A stretch of DNA of 64,000 nucleotides from the NCBI RefSeq assembly GCF_900167185.1, contig NZ_FUWM01000008.1:62001-126000 (forward strand). Reading direction: 5' to 3'. A program made the position numbers and the translations under genes. Shown here piece after piece: positions 16,679 to 25,490 of this stretch; the stretch's first letter is position 1; every line of letters starts with the position of its first letter. The DNA comes from Selenihalanaerobacter shriftii. GTDB taxonomy: Bacteria; Bacillota; Halanaerobiia; Halobacteroidales; Acetohalobiaceae. The notes below the pieces were generated by a model. That model ran no database searches. It was not told the origin of the DNA and saw only the letters and a program-made list of their open reading frames with translations.

Positions 16679-16715
16679 GCAGAGCACTTTAATTTTAAAG
16701 TGCTCTGCTTTTTTA
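16679..16715 (+). terminator. Intrinsic terminator after the two-HTH gene
   Basis: A perfect 14-bp stem (16679-16692 with 16695-16708) followed by a T-run on the plus strand. It sits between convergent genes. Confidence 0.85.
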
Positions 16716-16718
16716 ATC

Positions 16719-17240
16719 CTAAATCTCTACCCGCTTAAGCCAGCCTCTGATAAACTTCTTTTGAGATTCATCATTCTTTACTATTCCAATATACTTTTCA
16801 GCCTGAAATATATTAAGCAATTTTAATAATGCATCTTTATGCTCACAATTATTATTTACTGCATTAAGAGTCTGAGGACCTACAATTCCATCTACTACTA
16901 TTTCATTATTAGAAAGTAAATTATAAGCCTTCTGTAAATTTTTAATGGCTGTATCTGGTCCCATATTCACTGCTTGTTCAAAACATTCAATGGCAACCCT
17001 GTCATCTCCTATTTCATTATAGTTATACTTAATCCAAAAGTTATTATAATATATATCTTTGGCTTTTTCTAAGGTTAGTTCCTTTATACTTCCGGTATAA
17101 CCTACATTTCGTGCTAACTCTTCAGTAATTCCATATTTAGTCTTACCTCCATGGTCATCTTCATCATTACTATAATCTCCTTCATATTCTAAAATTTTCT
17201 CAAATGCTTTTTCAAATAGTTTTCTACACTTTTCACTCAT
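16719..17240 (-). CDS. GH108-type N-acetylmuramidase (phage-like endolysin)
   Basis: 173 residues. The N-terminal Glyco_hydro_108 domain shows the catalytic signature ILEYEGDYSNDEDDHGGKTK followed by YGIT; the Glu in EGDYS is the expected acid. A C-terminal PG_binding_3-type domain follows (VVDGIVGPQTLNAVN). It would cleave the glycan strand of peptidoglycan. No signal peptide, holin or other phage gene is adjacent, so it may be a domesticated lysin, for instance acting in sporulation lysis, or a phage relic. GGAGGTGGTATA precedes the ATG. Confidence 0.88.
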   Translation of the reverse strand: MSEKCRKLFEKAFEKILEYEGDYSNDEDDHGGKTKYGITEELARNVGYTGSIKELTLEKAKDIYYNNFWIKYNYNEIGDDRVAIECFEQAVNMGPDTAIKNLQKAYNLLSNNEIVVDGIVGPQTLNAVNNNCEHKDALLKLLNIFQAEKYIGIVKNDESQKKFIRGWLKRVEI

Positions 17241-17307
17241 TATACCACCTCCACTATATCATATTAAAAATTCTTAAAATTGGGAGGTATTTTTTAAGTA
17301 TAAAATT

Positions 17308-17342
17308 AAAGAGCCCTAAAACCAATAGATAGTTTAGGGCTA
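17308..17342 (-). terminator. Terminator downstream of the 65-residue gene
   Basis: Stem GCCCTAAA (17313-17320) / TTTAGGGC (17333-17340) with a T-rich minus-strand flank. Confidence 0.65.
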
Positions 17343-17364
17343 CTCAATAATTCTTAATAAATAA

Positions 17365-17562
17365 TTAATCTCTTCTTTTTGATTTTATCTCTGGTACTTC
17401 ATCATGGATATCAAAATCATCTGGACTAATATCTTGGGCCATCTCAATATTTTCAATACTAATATCCTCACCTACTTCCATATCATCTGGACTATAGGCC
17501 TCTACTACTTCAATTGTCTCTTTATTTAATTCTTTAGTTGGTGGAATCTCCTTTTTTGTCAT
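17365..17562 (-). CDS. Small acidic protein of unknown function
   Basis: 65 residues, strongly acidic in the middle and ending KSKRRD. An internal repeat is visible (YSPDDMEVGEDIS and DISPDDFDIHDEV). No cysteine or hydrophobic segment, so it is likely a disordered cytoplasmic protein. The ATG is preceded by AGGAGGAGATCAGGA and a terminator follows. I recognise no family. Confidence 0.6.
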   Translation of the reverse strand: MTKKEIPPTKELNKETIEVVEAYSPDDMEVGEDISIENIEMAQDISPDDFDIHDEVPEIKSKRRD

Positions 17563-17643
17563 TCCTGATCTCCTCCTTTTAAATGAGAATTTATCTTGTA
17601 TTATACCCCATCAAGAAAAAATCAACTCAAACAAGTAATCTCA

Positions 17644-18378
17644 TTAATGGAAAGCATCAGGCATTGAATCCATAATTCTCTTGCTTAATTCTTCAGCATT
17701 CTTAGTACTAATATATATTTGACCGTTAGTATCTAAAGTCATCAGTAAAACATTCTTAATATGATTAATCCTTTCTTTCTTTAATTCATCCTTTAACCAG
17801 TCCTCATTTAATTCCACTTTTTCTAAATTAGTATGATTAATCTTGCCATCATTTATTAGTATAGAAGGTATTCCTTCATATTCTGTTTCTATTCCTAAGT
17901 CCTCAGGTGTAACACCTCTTTTTTGAGATTTAGGAATTACAGTCAAAGAACCAGATGTTTCTAAGATAGCAAACTCAACATCAGCAATATTAAAAATACC
18001 ATTTTCTCGTAACTGTGCCATCAGATCATGGATAGTATATCGTGAATTCTTCATCTCATTTTCTACTATTTCTCCATTTTTAATTAAAATACTGGGACTA
18101 CCATTCAATATTTTCCTCATCTTCTCACTTTTTAATGAAAAAAATGATATCAAAATCTGAAATCCACTTAAAGATAATATAGGTACAATAGCATGAATAA
18201 GTGGTGCTTGATGATCCTCAATTAAAATAACACCTAATTCTGCTATCATTAAGGAAACTACTAAATCAAAAGGAGTCAATTCTCCTATCTCTCTTTTTCC
18301 CATCATCCTAACAGATAATAGCGTAAAAACATAAATAAAGACTGTTCGCCAAAACATAGTAATAATTTCTTTAATCAT
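17644..18378 (-). CDS. DUF421/YetF-family membrane protein
   Basis: About 244 residues from the ATG at 18378; a TTG immediately before it is also possible, and AAGGAGTG lies 7-10 nt upstream. Three N-terminal transmembrane helices include the signature SVRMMGKREIGELTPFDLVVS. The cytoplasmic C-terminal part contains ILIKNGEIVENEMKNSRYTI and LMAQLRENGI. YetF-type proteins are common in spore formers, with paralogues linked to spore germination or envelope functions, but the biochemical role is unknown. It stands alone. Confidence 0.88.
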   Translation of the reverse strand: MIKEIITMFWRTVFIYVFTLLSVRMMGKREIGELTPFDLVVSLMIAELGVILIEDHQAPLIHAIVPILSLSGFQILISFFSLKSEKMRKILNGSPSILIKNGEIVENEMKNSRYTIHDLMAQLRENGIFNIADVEFAILETSGSLTVIPKSQKRGVTPEDLGIETEYEGIPSILINDGKINHTNLEKVELNEDWLKDELKKERINHIKNVLLMTLDTNGQIYISTKNAEELSKRIMDSMPDAFH

Positions 18379-18656
18379 CAACTTAACACTCCTTACCAAG
18401 TTAATAATTTATTAGTATAATTAATTATTAATCGAAAAATACTATAAATGATAAGGAAGTGATTAATAATAAAAAGTAGTAAAAATAGTATCTGTATATT
18501 CTTAGTAATATATACTATATAATTGATTATTACCTTCTAGAATATTAATCACCATATTCTATCTATTTGATTAGCTAAGTTACACATTAATAGCAGATGT
18601 TGAATAATATAAAATTAAGTCTTTATATCCATTAACATATAAAAAGGGGTGGAAGA

Positions 18657-19190
18657 ATGAAACCAGTTATTCTTTCTAAATACTTACAACAAAATAATTT
18701 AGAGTTTAAAGAGTTTATCGTACAACTCAAAGAAGAAAAAGCAATTGGAATGAAATACTTTCGCAAGGAAATAGATGACTTAGATTTAAACTCATATATT
18801 CAACTTTACCAATATGCAGTTAAACCTAATATAGAATGTATTACTAAAAATAAAGTTTCCCTAATTCCTTTTCCAATTGAATATCAATCTTATCAGAAAT
18901 ATAAAAATCAATTCAGATTATTAGAAGAACTGGCCATAGCTAAAATTTCCTATGAAAGAAAAGGATATAGACCTAAACAGATTAATATAAATTGTGAATT
19001 AATTAAAGAAACTATTCGAGTAATATACCAATATTACGATTACCAGACTCCCAATCTAGGTGAAGAAATTATCTGGGTTGACCTCAAAACAGATATTTTA
19101 AAAACCTTACACTCATGCACTCAAAATAACCTAGACGGTATTGTTGATGGATTAGGAATCAAATATTACCCTGATAAATTTCATCAATAG
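18657..19190 (+). CDS. Hypothetical 177-residue protein
   Basis: A soluble protein without signal peptide, Tyr/Lys/Glu-rich. The N-terminus (VILSKYLQQNNLEFKEFIVQLK) and the stretch EYQSYQKYKNQFRLLEELAI look helical. No catalytic motif was recognised. The start follows AGGGGTGGAAGA. Its last 32 bp overlap, in antisense, the 3' end of the convergent PadR gene. I recognise no family. Confidence 0.6.
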   Translation: MKPVILSKYLQQNNLEFKEFIVQLKEEKAIGMKYFRKEIDDLDLNSYIQLYQYAVKPNIECITKNKVSLIPFPIEYQSYQKYKNQFRLLEELAIAKISYERKGYRPKQININCELIKETIRVIYQYYDYQTPNLGEEIIWVDLKTDILKTLHSCTQNNLDGIVDGLGIKYYPDKFHQ

Positions 19191-19545
19191 CAGTTTCAAT
19201 AATCTTTCTTGCTTCTCTAAATGAACTTTTATATTTAATTTTCATTTTTTCTAAATGGTCTCCACCTTTTTCAGTTAATCTATAGTATCTAATTGATCGT
19301 TTATCTGGTTCAGACCACCAGCTTTCAACATATTCCTCTTCTTCCATCTCTCGTAATAATGGATAGACCATACCTCTAGACGGCTTCCATCGTGCATCCA
19401 TCTGGTCATTAATAGTGTCCAAGATTCTTTGACCATACATTTTTTTGTTTCCTTTCAGTAAATGTAAAATATAAATTGAAGTAAAAGCTGTTGTACTTAT
19501 CTTAGCTGGAAATTGACGATTTAATTTACCTTTGTATTCTCCCAT
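19159..19545 (-). CDS. PadR-family transcriptional regulator
   Basis: 128 residues with a winged helix: LLKGNKKMYGQRILDTIND, WKPSRGMVYPLLREMEEEEYV, and the wing RSIRYYRLTEKGGDHL. PadR proteins are mostly repressors that bind inverted repeats near their own promoters. A perfect 6+6 inverted repeat lies 28 nt upstream. The ligand and targets are unknown. It is transcribed convergently with, and overlaps, the 177-residue gene. Confidence 0.92.
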   Translation of the reverse strand: MGEYKGKLNRQFPAKISTTAFTSIYILHLLKGNKKMYGQRILDTINDQMDARWKPSRGMVYPLLREMEEEEYVESWWSEPDKRSIRYYRLTEKGGDHLEKMKIKYKSSFREARKIIETAIDEIYQGNI

Positions 19546-19572
19546 AACGTTCCCTCCTTATTTTTTATTTAG

Positions 19573-19588
19573 TAGTCATAACTGACTA
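19573..19588 (-). promoter_or_regulatory. Inverted repeat upstream of padR (candidate operator)
   Basis: TAGTCA-TAAC-TGACTA, perfect arms, between the PadR start codon and its upstream AT-rich promoter region. Its position suits autorepression; inference. Confidence 0.5.
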
Positions 19589-19770
19589 ATATAGAAGTTA
19601 CTATACTATTTATAGAAAAATAATATTTATCCTGCTTAAATAAAGGTTATTTTTTTGATTTTGGCTCTATGTCAACAGTCATTTCCTAATATTTTACAAA
19701 TAATAGAGGAGATTTGGACAATAATCACTAAATATATTATATAACAATATTTTCTAAAAGGAGGATTATT

Positions 19771-20037
19771 ATGTGGATCAAAAAAAGAATCAGCAAATAT
19801 AGGTTTTCAAGGATAGGTTCTTATCAAAGGGCTTTAAATAAAACTTTGAAAATATTTCAAAAAAAGTATGGTAAAAACAAAGTCTTTCTTACTAATGAAA
19901 AAGACAGTTTAAGTAATAACCATCTCTTTTTAAAAGCAAATCTAAAACAAGATGAAATAGAATCTTTTCATAGAACTTATAATCAAGTAACTAATATGTT
20001 TTTTGCCGGTAAGCATAACCAAGAAGTTTCTATTTAA
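19771..20037 (+). CDS. Hypothetical 88-residue basic protein
   Basis: A Lys/Arg-rich N-terminus (MWIKKRISKYRFSR) is followed by a predicted helical region. No cysteine pair and no membrane segment. A perfect AAAGGAGG precedes the ATG. The stop overlaps the convergent MurE-like gene by 4 nt. I do not recognise it. Confidence 0.55.
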   Translation: MWIKKRISKYRFSRIGSYQRALNKTLKIFQKKYGKNKVFLTNEKDSLSNNHLFLKANLKQDEIESFHRTYNQVTNMFFAGKHNQEVSI

Positions 20038-21470
20038 TCTATTTGGCTAATCATATTCAATGTGATCTCTGAAGCGGTATCCATAGCATGAGCTCCTAAT
20101 AATACTATTAAATCACCATTATCAACTTTATTTACTGTTTCATAAAGACATGGCTTTAACCTATTAAAATATCTTAAGTCAATATTATTATTTTGTAATG
20201 TACTAATAAATAAATCACGTTCTTGTGAAGAGACAATATCATATTGATTGACTAATTTTTCACAACTAGTTATATATAATTCTGTTACATTTAATCCTGG
20301 AATATGCTTACTAATAATCTCTGCATTCTCTTTATTAACTGTTAAACCACGATTACCACGAATTGAATTAATAATATATAAATTATTATAATCTAAATCC
20401 TTAATTGTGTTAAATACAGCTTGATAATTACCTGGGTTATGAGCACAATCATCTATTACAGTAAATTCCTTATTATAAATAACTTCTAATCTTCTAAAAA
20501 AAGGCTTGAACTTACTCAAGCCTTCTTGAATATTTTCAATATCTAAATCATATAGTAATCCGATAATAATAGTTGCTAATCCATTATATACATTATGCTT
20601 ACCTAATAAACCTAACCTAATCTTAAATCGTTGCGGTTGAATCTTGTTCCCACTTATAGTTGTTAATTCCTGTTGGACGACAACTGTAAAATGACTACCT
20701 GTATTATCGTACTTAAGATTGATAGCTCTCACATCAGATTCCTGACTAAATCCATAAGTAATAACATAAGGTGGAATTTCTCTTCTAATATCTTCACTAT
20801 ATTCATCATCTATATTTATTAAAGCAAACTTCTCCTCTGAGCATTGTTGAAATAATCTTTTTTTAGTTAACAAATAATCTTCAAAATCATTATGTAAATC
20901 CAAATGATCTCGAGTTACATTAGTATGTACTACTATATCAAAATCAAGTCCATCAATCCTGTTTAATTTTATTCCATGTGAAGAAACTTCCATAGAAGCA
21001 ATATTTACATTTCTATCTACCATTTCTCGTAAATACTTATGAATCATAACTGCATCTGGGGTGGTTAATTTTGCTTCTTCAATTCTATCTCCAATTTTAG
21101 TTTTAACAGTTCCTAATAATCCTGTTTCAAAATCATTATTAGCAAATAACGATTCAATTAAATGAGTAGTCGTCGTCTTACCATTAGTTCCAGTTACCCC
21201 GATTAAATTTAATTTATTTGAAGGCATATCATAAAATTCATGAGCTAAACGTGCTAAAGTCTCCCGGGCATTAGCAACTTTAACTACTGGTACATTAGTA
21301 TCTTTAATATCTTGTTCTGTATAAATCACTTTTGCTCCACGTTCAATAGCATTCTCTATATATTTATTCCCGTCATCCTTAAATCCTTCTATTGCTACAA
21401 ATGCATATCCTGGCTTAACTTCTCGTGAGTCACAAGTAACTCCCGAAATATTATAATCACAGATCTTCAT
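20034..21470 (-). CDS. Divergent MurE-like Mur ligase
   Basis: About 478 residues from the ATG at 21470 (AAAAGGAG upstream; the longer frame starts at an unlikely GTG). The Mur ligase order is clear: an N-terminal MurE-type domain (VTCDSREVKPGYAFVAIEG), a P-loop (GVTGTNGKTTTTHLIESL), the central MEVSSHG, the lysine-containing LLTKKRLF, and the C-terminal domain. It is divergent: the usual DYAH.PD is DCAHNPG, PGR.E is FRRLE, and I see no DNPR motif, which selects meso-diaminopimelate in MurE. It stands outside any mur cluster, so it may ligate another amino acid or substrate. Confidence 0.8.
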   Translation of the reverse strand: MKICDYNISGVTCDSREVKPGYAFVAIEGFKDDGNKYIENAIERGAKVIYTEQDIKDTNVPVVKVANARETLARLAHEFYDMPSNKLNLIGVTGTNGKTTTTHLIESLFANNDFETGLLGTVKTKIGDRIEEAKLTTPDAVMIHKYLREMVDRNVNIASMEVSSHGIKLNRIDGLDFDIVVHTNVTRDHLDLHNDFEDYLLTKKRLFQQCSEEKFALINIDDEYSEDIRREIPPYVITYGFSQESDVRAINLKYDNTGSHFTVVVQQELTTISGNKIQPQRFKIRLGLLGKHNVYNGLATIIIGLLYDLDIENIQEGLSKFKPFFRRLEVIYNKEFTVIDDCAHNPGNYQAVFNTIKDLDYNNLYIINSIRGNRGLTVNKENAEIISKHIPGLNVTELYITSCEKLVNQYDIVSSQERDLFISTLQNNNIDLRYFNRLKPCLYETVNKVDNGDLIVLLGAHAMDTASEITLNMISQID

Positions 21471-21574
21471 AATTGAAGACACTCCTTTTATTAGAACTAA
21501 TACTTTAGTTATTGTACCTAAAAAAGATTTAAAATATTATAAAAGCCAGGAAACTAAATTAATATGCATATAAA

Positions 21575-21603
21575 AAAGAGCCCTAATTAATAATAGGGCC
21601 CTA
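21575..21603 (-). terminator. Terminator of metH
   Basis: GCCCTA/TAGGGC stem (about 21579-21601) with an A-run on its left, i.e. a U-run in the minus-strand RNA, just after the metH stop. Confidence 0.75.
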
Positions 21604-21611
21604 ACTATAAT

Positions 21612-24059
21612 TTATATTAACCTCTTAATCTCTCTTACTGCATTAATAGCATTAATAGCATAAGCATCTGCTCCAATCTTATCTGCATAATCTTGAGTTA
21701 TTACTGCTCCACCTAAGATTACTTTAACATCTAAATTTTCTGCTTTAAGACGTTTAACTACTTCTTCCATCTCTACCATAGTAGTAGTCATTAAAGCACT
21801 TAAGCCTACTACATCAACTTTTTCTTGCTTAACTGCTTCAATTATTTGTTCATTGGATACATCTTTACCTAAATCTAACACTTCATAACCATGATTTTCC
21901 ACAACTACTTTAACAATATTCTTCCCGATATCATGCACATCTCCTTTAACTGTTGCTAATAACACCTTTCCAGCAGAAGATGTTTTAATATCACTTCCCA
22001 ATTCATCTTTTAAATATTTAAATCCTTTCTGCATACTTTCTGCAGATGCCATTAGTTGTGGTAAAAAGTATTCACCAGTTTCATACTTATTACCTACTTC
22101 TTTAATACCAGGAATTAAAGCTTTATTCATTAACTCATCTGAAGAATATTCCTCTAAAGCATTCTTCAAAATAGATATTATCTCTTCCAGTTCTCCTTTT
22201 AGCACAGCTTCTTTTACCAATTCTAATGATTTATCATTTTGATTTTGCTTCTTATCTGACAGATCAGTTTTTTCAACATCCTTATCCTCTTCTTTATCAT
22301 TAACTTTTCTATCTTGTGTAACCTTTTGTTGTCCTAAAGCATCAATATACTTTGCAGCATTTTGATCTCGGTTAATTAATACATCTCCAGCTAAAATTGT
22401 CTTTTGTAATGCTTCGTCTAAAGGATCTACTATGTAAGCATCCAACCCATATCCTAATGCCATAGCTAAGAAAGTACGATTCAATAGTGGCTTCTGCGGT
22501 AAACCATAGGAAACATTACTAACTCCTAATACTGTTTTTAATCCTAACTCTTCTTTAACTAGCTTTATAGCATTTAAAGTCTCTACTACTTCTGCTTGTT
22601 TAGTACTAGCAGTTAGAACTAAAGTATCTATTAAAAGATCCTCCGGTGGAATTCCATAACTTATAGCTTTATTCTTAATTTTTCTTGCTATCTCCAATCT
22701 TCCTTCTGCTGTATCAGGGATTCCATCTTCATCTAAAGTTAAGCAGACCAAAGCTGCTCCATACTTTTTAGCCAATGGTAAAACTCGATTCAAGCTTTCT
22801 TCTTCACCAGTTACAGAATTAATTAAAGCCTTACCAGTAAATGCTTCTAAACCTGCTTCTAAAGATTCAACATCTGTAGTATCAATGCAGACCGGCACTC
22901 GAGAAGTATTCTGTACTTTTTGTACTACATTTTTCATCATCTCAACCTCATCTATACCGGCTCCACCAACATTAATATCTAAAACCTTAGCTCCTGTCTT
23001 TATTTGTGAATTTATCTCCTGTTGAACCACTTTAAAACTGTTATTCTTTAACTCTTCAGCTAAACGTTCTTTACCACTAGGATTAATTCTTTCTCCAATT
23101 ATTAAACTCTCACTTTGATCTGATAATTCCATTAACTGAGAGCGACTGGCTAATCTAAAATTCCTAGTTAATTTTGATTTACTTGGTGTCAGTCCTTGTA
23201 ACCCTTGGGCAAAAGCCGCAATATGATCCTCAGTCGTTCCACAACACCCTCCAATAATATTTGCTCCTTCTGCTACAAACTTTTTAATATAAGTAGTCAT
23301 TTCTTCTGGAGACTTTTGATAAACAGTTTCCCCATCTATTATTTTAGGTAATCCAGCATTAGGTTGAACTATTAATGGCTTATCAGTAACTTGGTTCAAT
23401 TCTTTTAAAACATCTAGCAAACCTTGTGGTCCTAAACTACAATTAGCTCCAATAATGTCTGCTCCTAAAGCATCTAATACTACTGCTGCTATTTTAGGAG
23501 TAGTTCCACTTAATGTTCGCAAATTTTCATCAAATGTCATTTGAGCCATGACTGGAACGTTATCACTTACTTCTTTAGCAGCTATCACTGCTGCTCTCAA
23601 TTCTTGTAGACTACTCATGGTTTCTAAGCTTATTAAATCTACCCCTGAATCAACTAAAATAGCAATCTGCTCCTTAAAAATATCAATAGCTTCTTCAAAA
23701 GTAACATCACCTATAGGAGCTAAAAACTTACCAAATGGTCCTACAGAACCAGCAATATAATTATCTTTTTTAACCTCTTTAGCTATCCGTACTGCGGCTC
23801 TATTAATTTCTTCTACTTCTTGGGCTAACCCATACTCACCTAATTTAATTCGATTAGCACCAAAGGTATTAGTCTGAATAATTTGGCTTCCTGCTGCTAA
23901 ATAATCTTGATGGATTTGCTTTATTATTTCTGGCCTCTTTAAGTTCCAAACCTCAGGAGCCGTATCAGTCTCTAAATCTTCTTGTTGTAATTTAGTCCCC
24001 ATAGCTCCATCCAATAATAGTACTTCTGACTCAAGACTAATTAAAACATCTGATTTCAT
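21612..24059 (-). CDS. metH: Cobalamin-dependent methionine synthase (no activation domain)
   Basis: 815 residues. Domain 1, homocysteine binding, has Zn ligands Cys207 and Cys272-Cys273 (IIGGCCGTTEDH). Domain 2, pterin binding, runs about 300-590 (IIGERINPSGKERLAEEL; DINVGGAGIDE). A charged linker (about 590-620) is followed by the B12 cap and the B12-binding domain with DVHDIGKNIV, whose His is the lower axial Co ligand. It transfers the methyl of 5-methyl-THF to homocysteine. It lacks the roughly 330-residue reactivation domain of E. coli MetH, as in many anaerobes. Controlled by a SAM-I riboswitch. Confidence 0.95.
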   Translation of the reverse strand: MKSDVLISLESEVLLLDGAMGTKLQQEDLETDTAPEVWNLKRPEIIKQIHQDYLAAGSQIIQTNTFGANRIKLGEYGLAQEVEEINRAAVRIAKEVKKDNYIAGSVGPFGKFLAPIGDVTFEEAIDIFKEQIAILVDSGVDLISLETMSSLQELRAAVIAAKEVSDNVPVMAQMTFDENLRTLSGTTPKIAAVVLDALGADIIGANCSLGPQGLLDVLKELNQVTDKPLIVQPNAGLPKIIDGETVYQKSPEEMTTYIKKFVAEGANIIGGCCGTTEDHIAAFAQGLQGLTPSKSKLTRNFRLASRSQLMELSDQSESLIIGERINPSGKERLAEELKNNSFKVVQQEINSQIKTGAKVLDINVGGAGIDEVEMMKNVVQKVQNTSRVPVCIDTTDVESLEAGLEAFTGKALINSVTGEEESLNRVLPLAKKYGAALVCLTLDEDGIPDTAEGRLEIARKIKNKAISYGIPPEDLLIDTLVLTASTKQAEVVETLNAIKLVKEELGLKTVLGVSNVSYGLPQKPLLNRTFLAMALGYGLDAYIVDPLDEALQKTILAGDVLINRDQNAAKYIDALGQQKVTQDRKVNDKEEDKDVEKTDLSDKKQNQNDKSLELVKEAVLKGELEEIISILKNALEEYSSDELMNKALIPGIKEVGNKYETGEYFLPQLMASAESMQKGFKYLKDELGSDIKTSSAGKVLLATVKGDVHDIGKNIVKVVVENHGYEVLDLGKDVSNEQIIEAVKQEKVDVVGLSALMTTTMVEMEEVVKRLKAENLDVKVILGGAVITQDYADKIGADAYAINAINAVREIKRLI

Positions 24060-24093
24060 ATTTCCTCTCCTCCTAAATTCTCAATGATTTAAA

Positions 24094-24125
24094 AAAGCCT
24101 CTTCTCAAATTTGAGAAGAGGCTTT
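24094..24125 (-). terminator. Riboswitch-controlled terminator of metH
   Basis: A perfect long stem (24094-24125), followed on the minus strand by a T-run, lies between aptamer and metH. Its GCCTCTTCTC arm can instead pair with GAGAAGAGG at the 3' side of aptamer helix P1, giving the on/off switch. Confidence 0.92.
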
Positions 24126-24146
24126 ATCTTTTAATCTGTGTCCTCT

Positions 24147-24259
24147 TCTCTCATCTGTCAATCTTAATAAGATTGCAAGAATTGGCACCATTTTATTCTA
24201 AATGAATACTGGTTGCCGGGCTTCATAGGGCCAGTCCCTCCACCACTCTTGATAAGAGA
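24147..24259 (-). ncRNA. SAM-I (S-box) riboswitch
   Basis: On the minus strand the aptamer shows the S-box hallmarks. P1 is CTCTTATC...GATGAGAG. P2 begins with the kink-turn AGAGTGGTGGAGGGACTGGC, then GAAGCCCGGCAACC, then GGTGCCAATTC. The P4/GACAGATGAGAG end closes it. When SAM binds, P1 forms and the downstream terminator stops transcription of metH. Confidence 0.96.
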
Positions 24260-24319
24260 ATATAGTATTAATCATACATAAAGATGAAATATATGAATTT
24301 TTATCTGTAATTTTATGCA

Positions 24320-24348
24320 AGTATAACACTTAAATTATTAACTGTCAA
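24320..24348 (-). promoter_or_regulatory. Promoter of the metH riboswitch transcript
   Basis: Perfect -35 TTGACA (24343-24348), 17-nt spacer, -10 TATACT (24320-24325). The start near 24313 is about 55 nt before the aptamer. Confidence 0.85.
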
Positions 24349-24369
24349 GTTTAACTTAAAAATTATCTA

Positions 24370-25392
24370 TTAAAACTTAAGGTTAGCTGACAAAGCATAA
24401 TATCCTTCATCATCCATAGCTAAATTGGCATGTAAATTAGCTAAATTTAATCCTAAACCTCCAGTAATTACTTCATCACCATTCTCCGGTTTATACATAC
24501 CTGCTCTTAAAGAAAGACCATTAAAGAGAATATTCTTTTCAAAACCTACATGATAGATATCCTCACCATCTTCAATGCTCTCAATATCTGCTGCTATAGT
24601 AGCAGATAATGGATAAGGTAATTTAATTGCTGTTCCAGCAGTTACCGTCCGTGGTAATGAGTCATCTAACTTGGCTGGATTAATAGGCTTCTTATCCCAC
24701 TCCCAATCTAAATCTGATGTTGCATTCTTAACACTTAAACCAAAATTAACTGCATCTGTCACCTTAGCCATCATTCCTATATCAAGGCCATAACCTGTAG
24801 CTGAAGCTTCACCTTCTTCTGTAGTTCCACTACCACCACTATTATATCCAGTTACGCTATCATATCTACTCCATAACCCTTTTAAGTTAGCACCAACATA
24901 TAAAGCACCAATATTCATAGGTGGTTCCAACAACTTAATCCCAGTAGAAATAACTCCTTGTCCATCCAAACGATTCCTTAATTCAAGATTATCATCATTA
25001 TTATAAGTAAAAGAATTAGTTAATAATGCACCTATACCAACATTTTTAAAATTAGCATTAAACATCCCATCAAGCCCCATCTGAGTTGAATTTAAATCAT
25101 ATAATGCCTTATATTGTTCTGGTCCTTCTGGCATATCTAAGACATCTTTAGCATCATCAATAAAATCATCATCAGGATCTGCTCCAATAGAAAATTCTGC
25201 ACCAATGAAACCGCTTTGTACCAAGCCAGCTGGATTCCAGTAAATTGCACTGGCATCATCAGCAACTGCAGTAAATGCGCCCCCCATTCCGTAAGCTTTA
25301 GCTCCATATTTAGGAGTAGCAAAAGCAAAAGTAGTTACTGAAATAACTAATAATAATGTCAATACGACAACTATACTTGTTTTCAAACTCAT
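24370..25392 (-). CDS. Outer-membrane beta-barrel protein (PorV/FadL-like)
   Basis: 340 residues with a signal peptide (about 1-25, ending FAFA). Next comes the hallmark AYGMGGAFTAVADDASAIYW then NPAGL, seen in PorV/OmpP1-FadL-type barrels of diderms. The rest alternates hydrophobic and polar residues as in beta strands and ends on the aromatic-containing strand YYALSANLKF. Such a protein implies an outer membrane. The exact role (transport channel or structural) is unknown. It is monocistronic, and lies between metH and thrB. Confidence 0.82.
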   Translation of the reverse strand: MSLKTSIVVVLTLLLVISVTTFAFATPKYGAKAYGMGGAFTAVADDASAIYWNPAGLVQSGFIGAEFSIGADPDDDFIDDAKDVLDMPEGPEQYKALYDLNSTQMGLDGMFNANFKNVGIGALLTNSFTYNNDDNLELRNRLDGQGVISTGIKLLEPPMNIGALYVGANLKGLWSRYDSVTGYNSGGSGTTEEGEASATGYGLDIGMMAKVTDAVNFGLSVKNATSDLDWEWDKKPINPAKLDDSLPRTVTAGTAIKLPYPLSATIAADIESIEDGEDIYHVGFEKNILFNGLSLRAGMYKPENGDEVITGGLGLNLANLHANLAMDDEGYYALSANLKF

Positions 25393-25490
25393 TTAATTTA
25401 AATCCTCCTCTATGCTATATGTGAATCTACCTTCTACTCAATTAATTTCAACATATAGTAACACTTTTCCTGCTAATTCATATTAGAAAA

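Noticed and set aside
16719-17240. Prophage marked by the GH108 lysin
   Set aside because: No integrase, structural, holin or repressor genes around it; neighbours are chromosomal.
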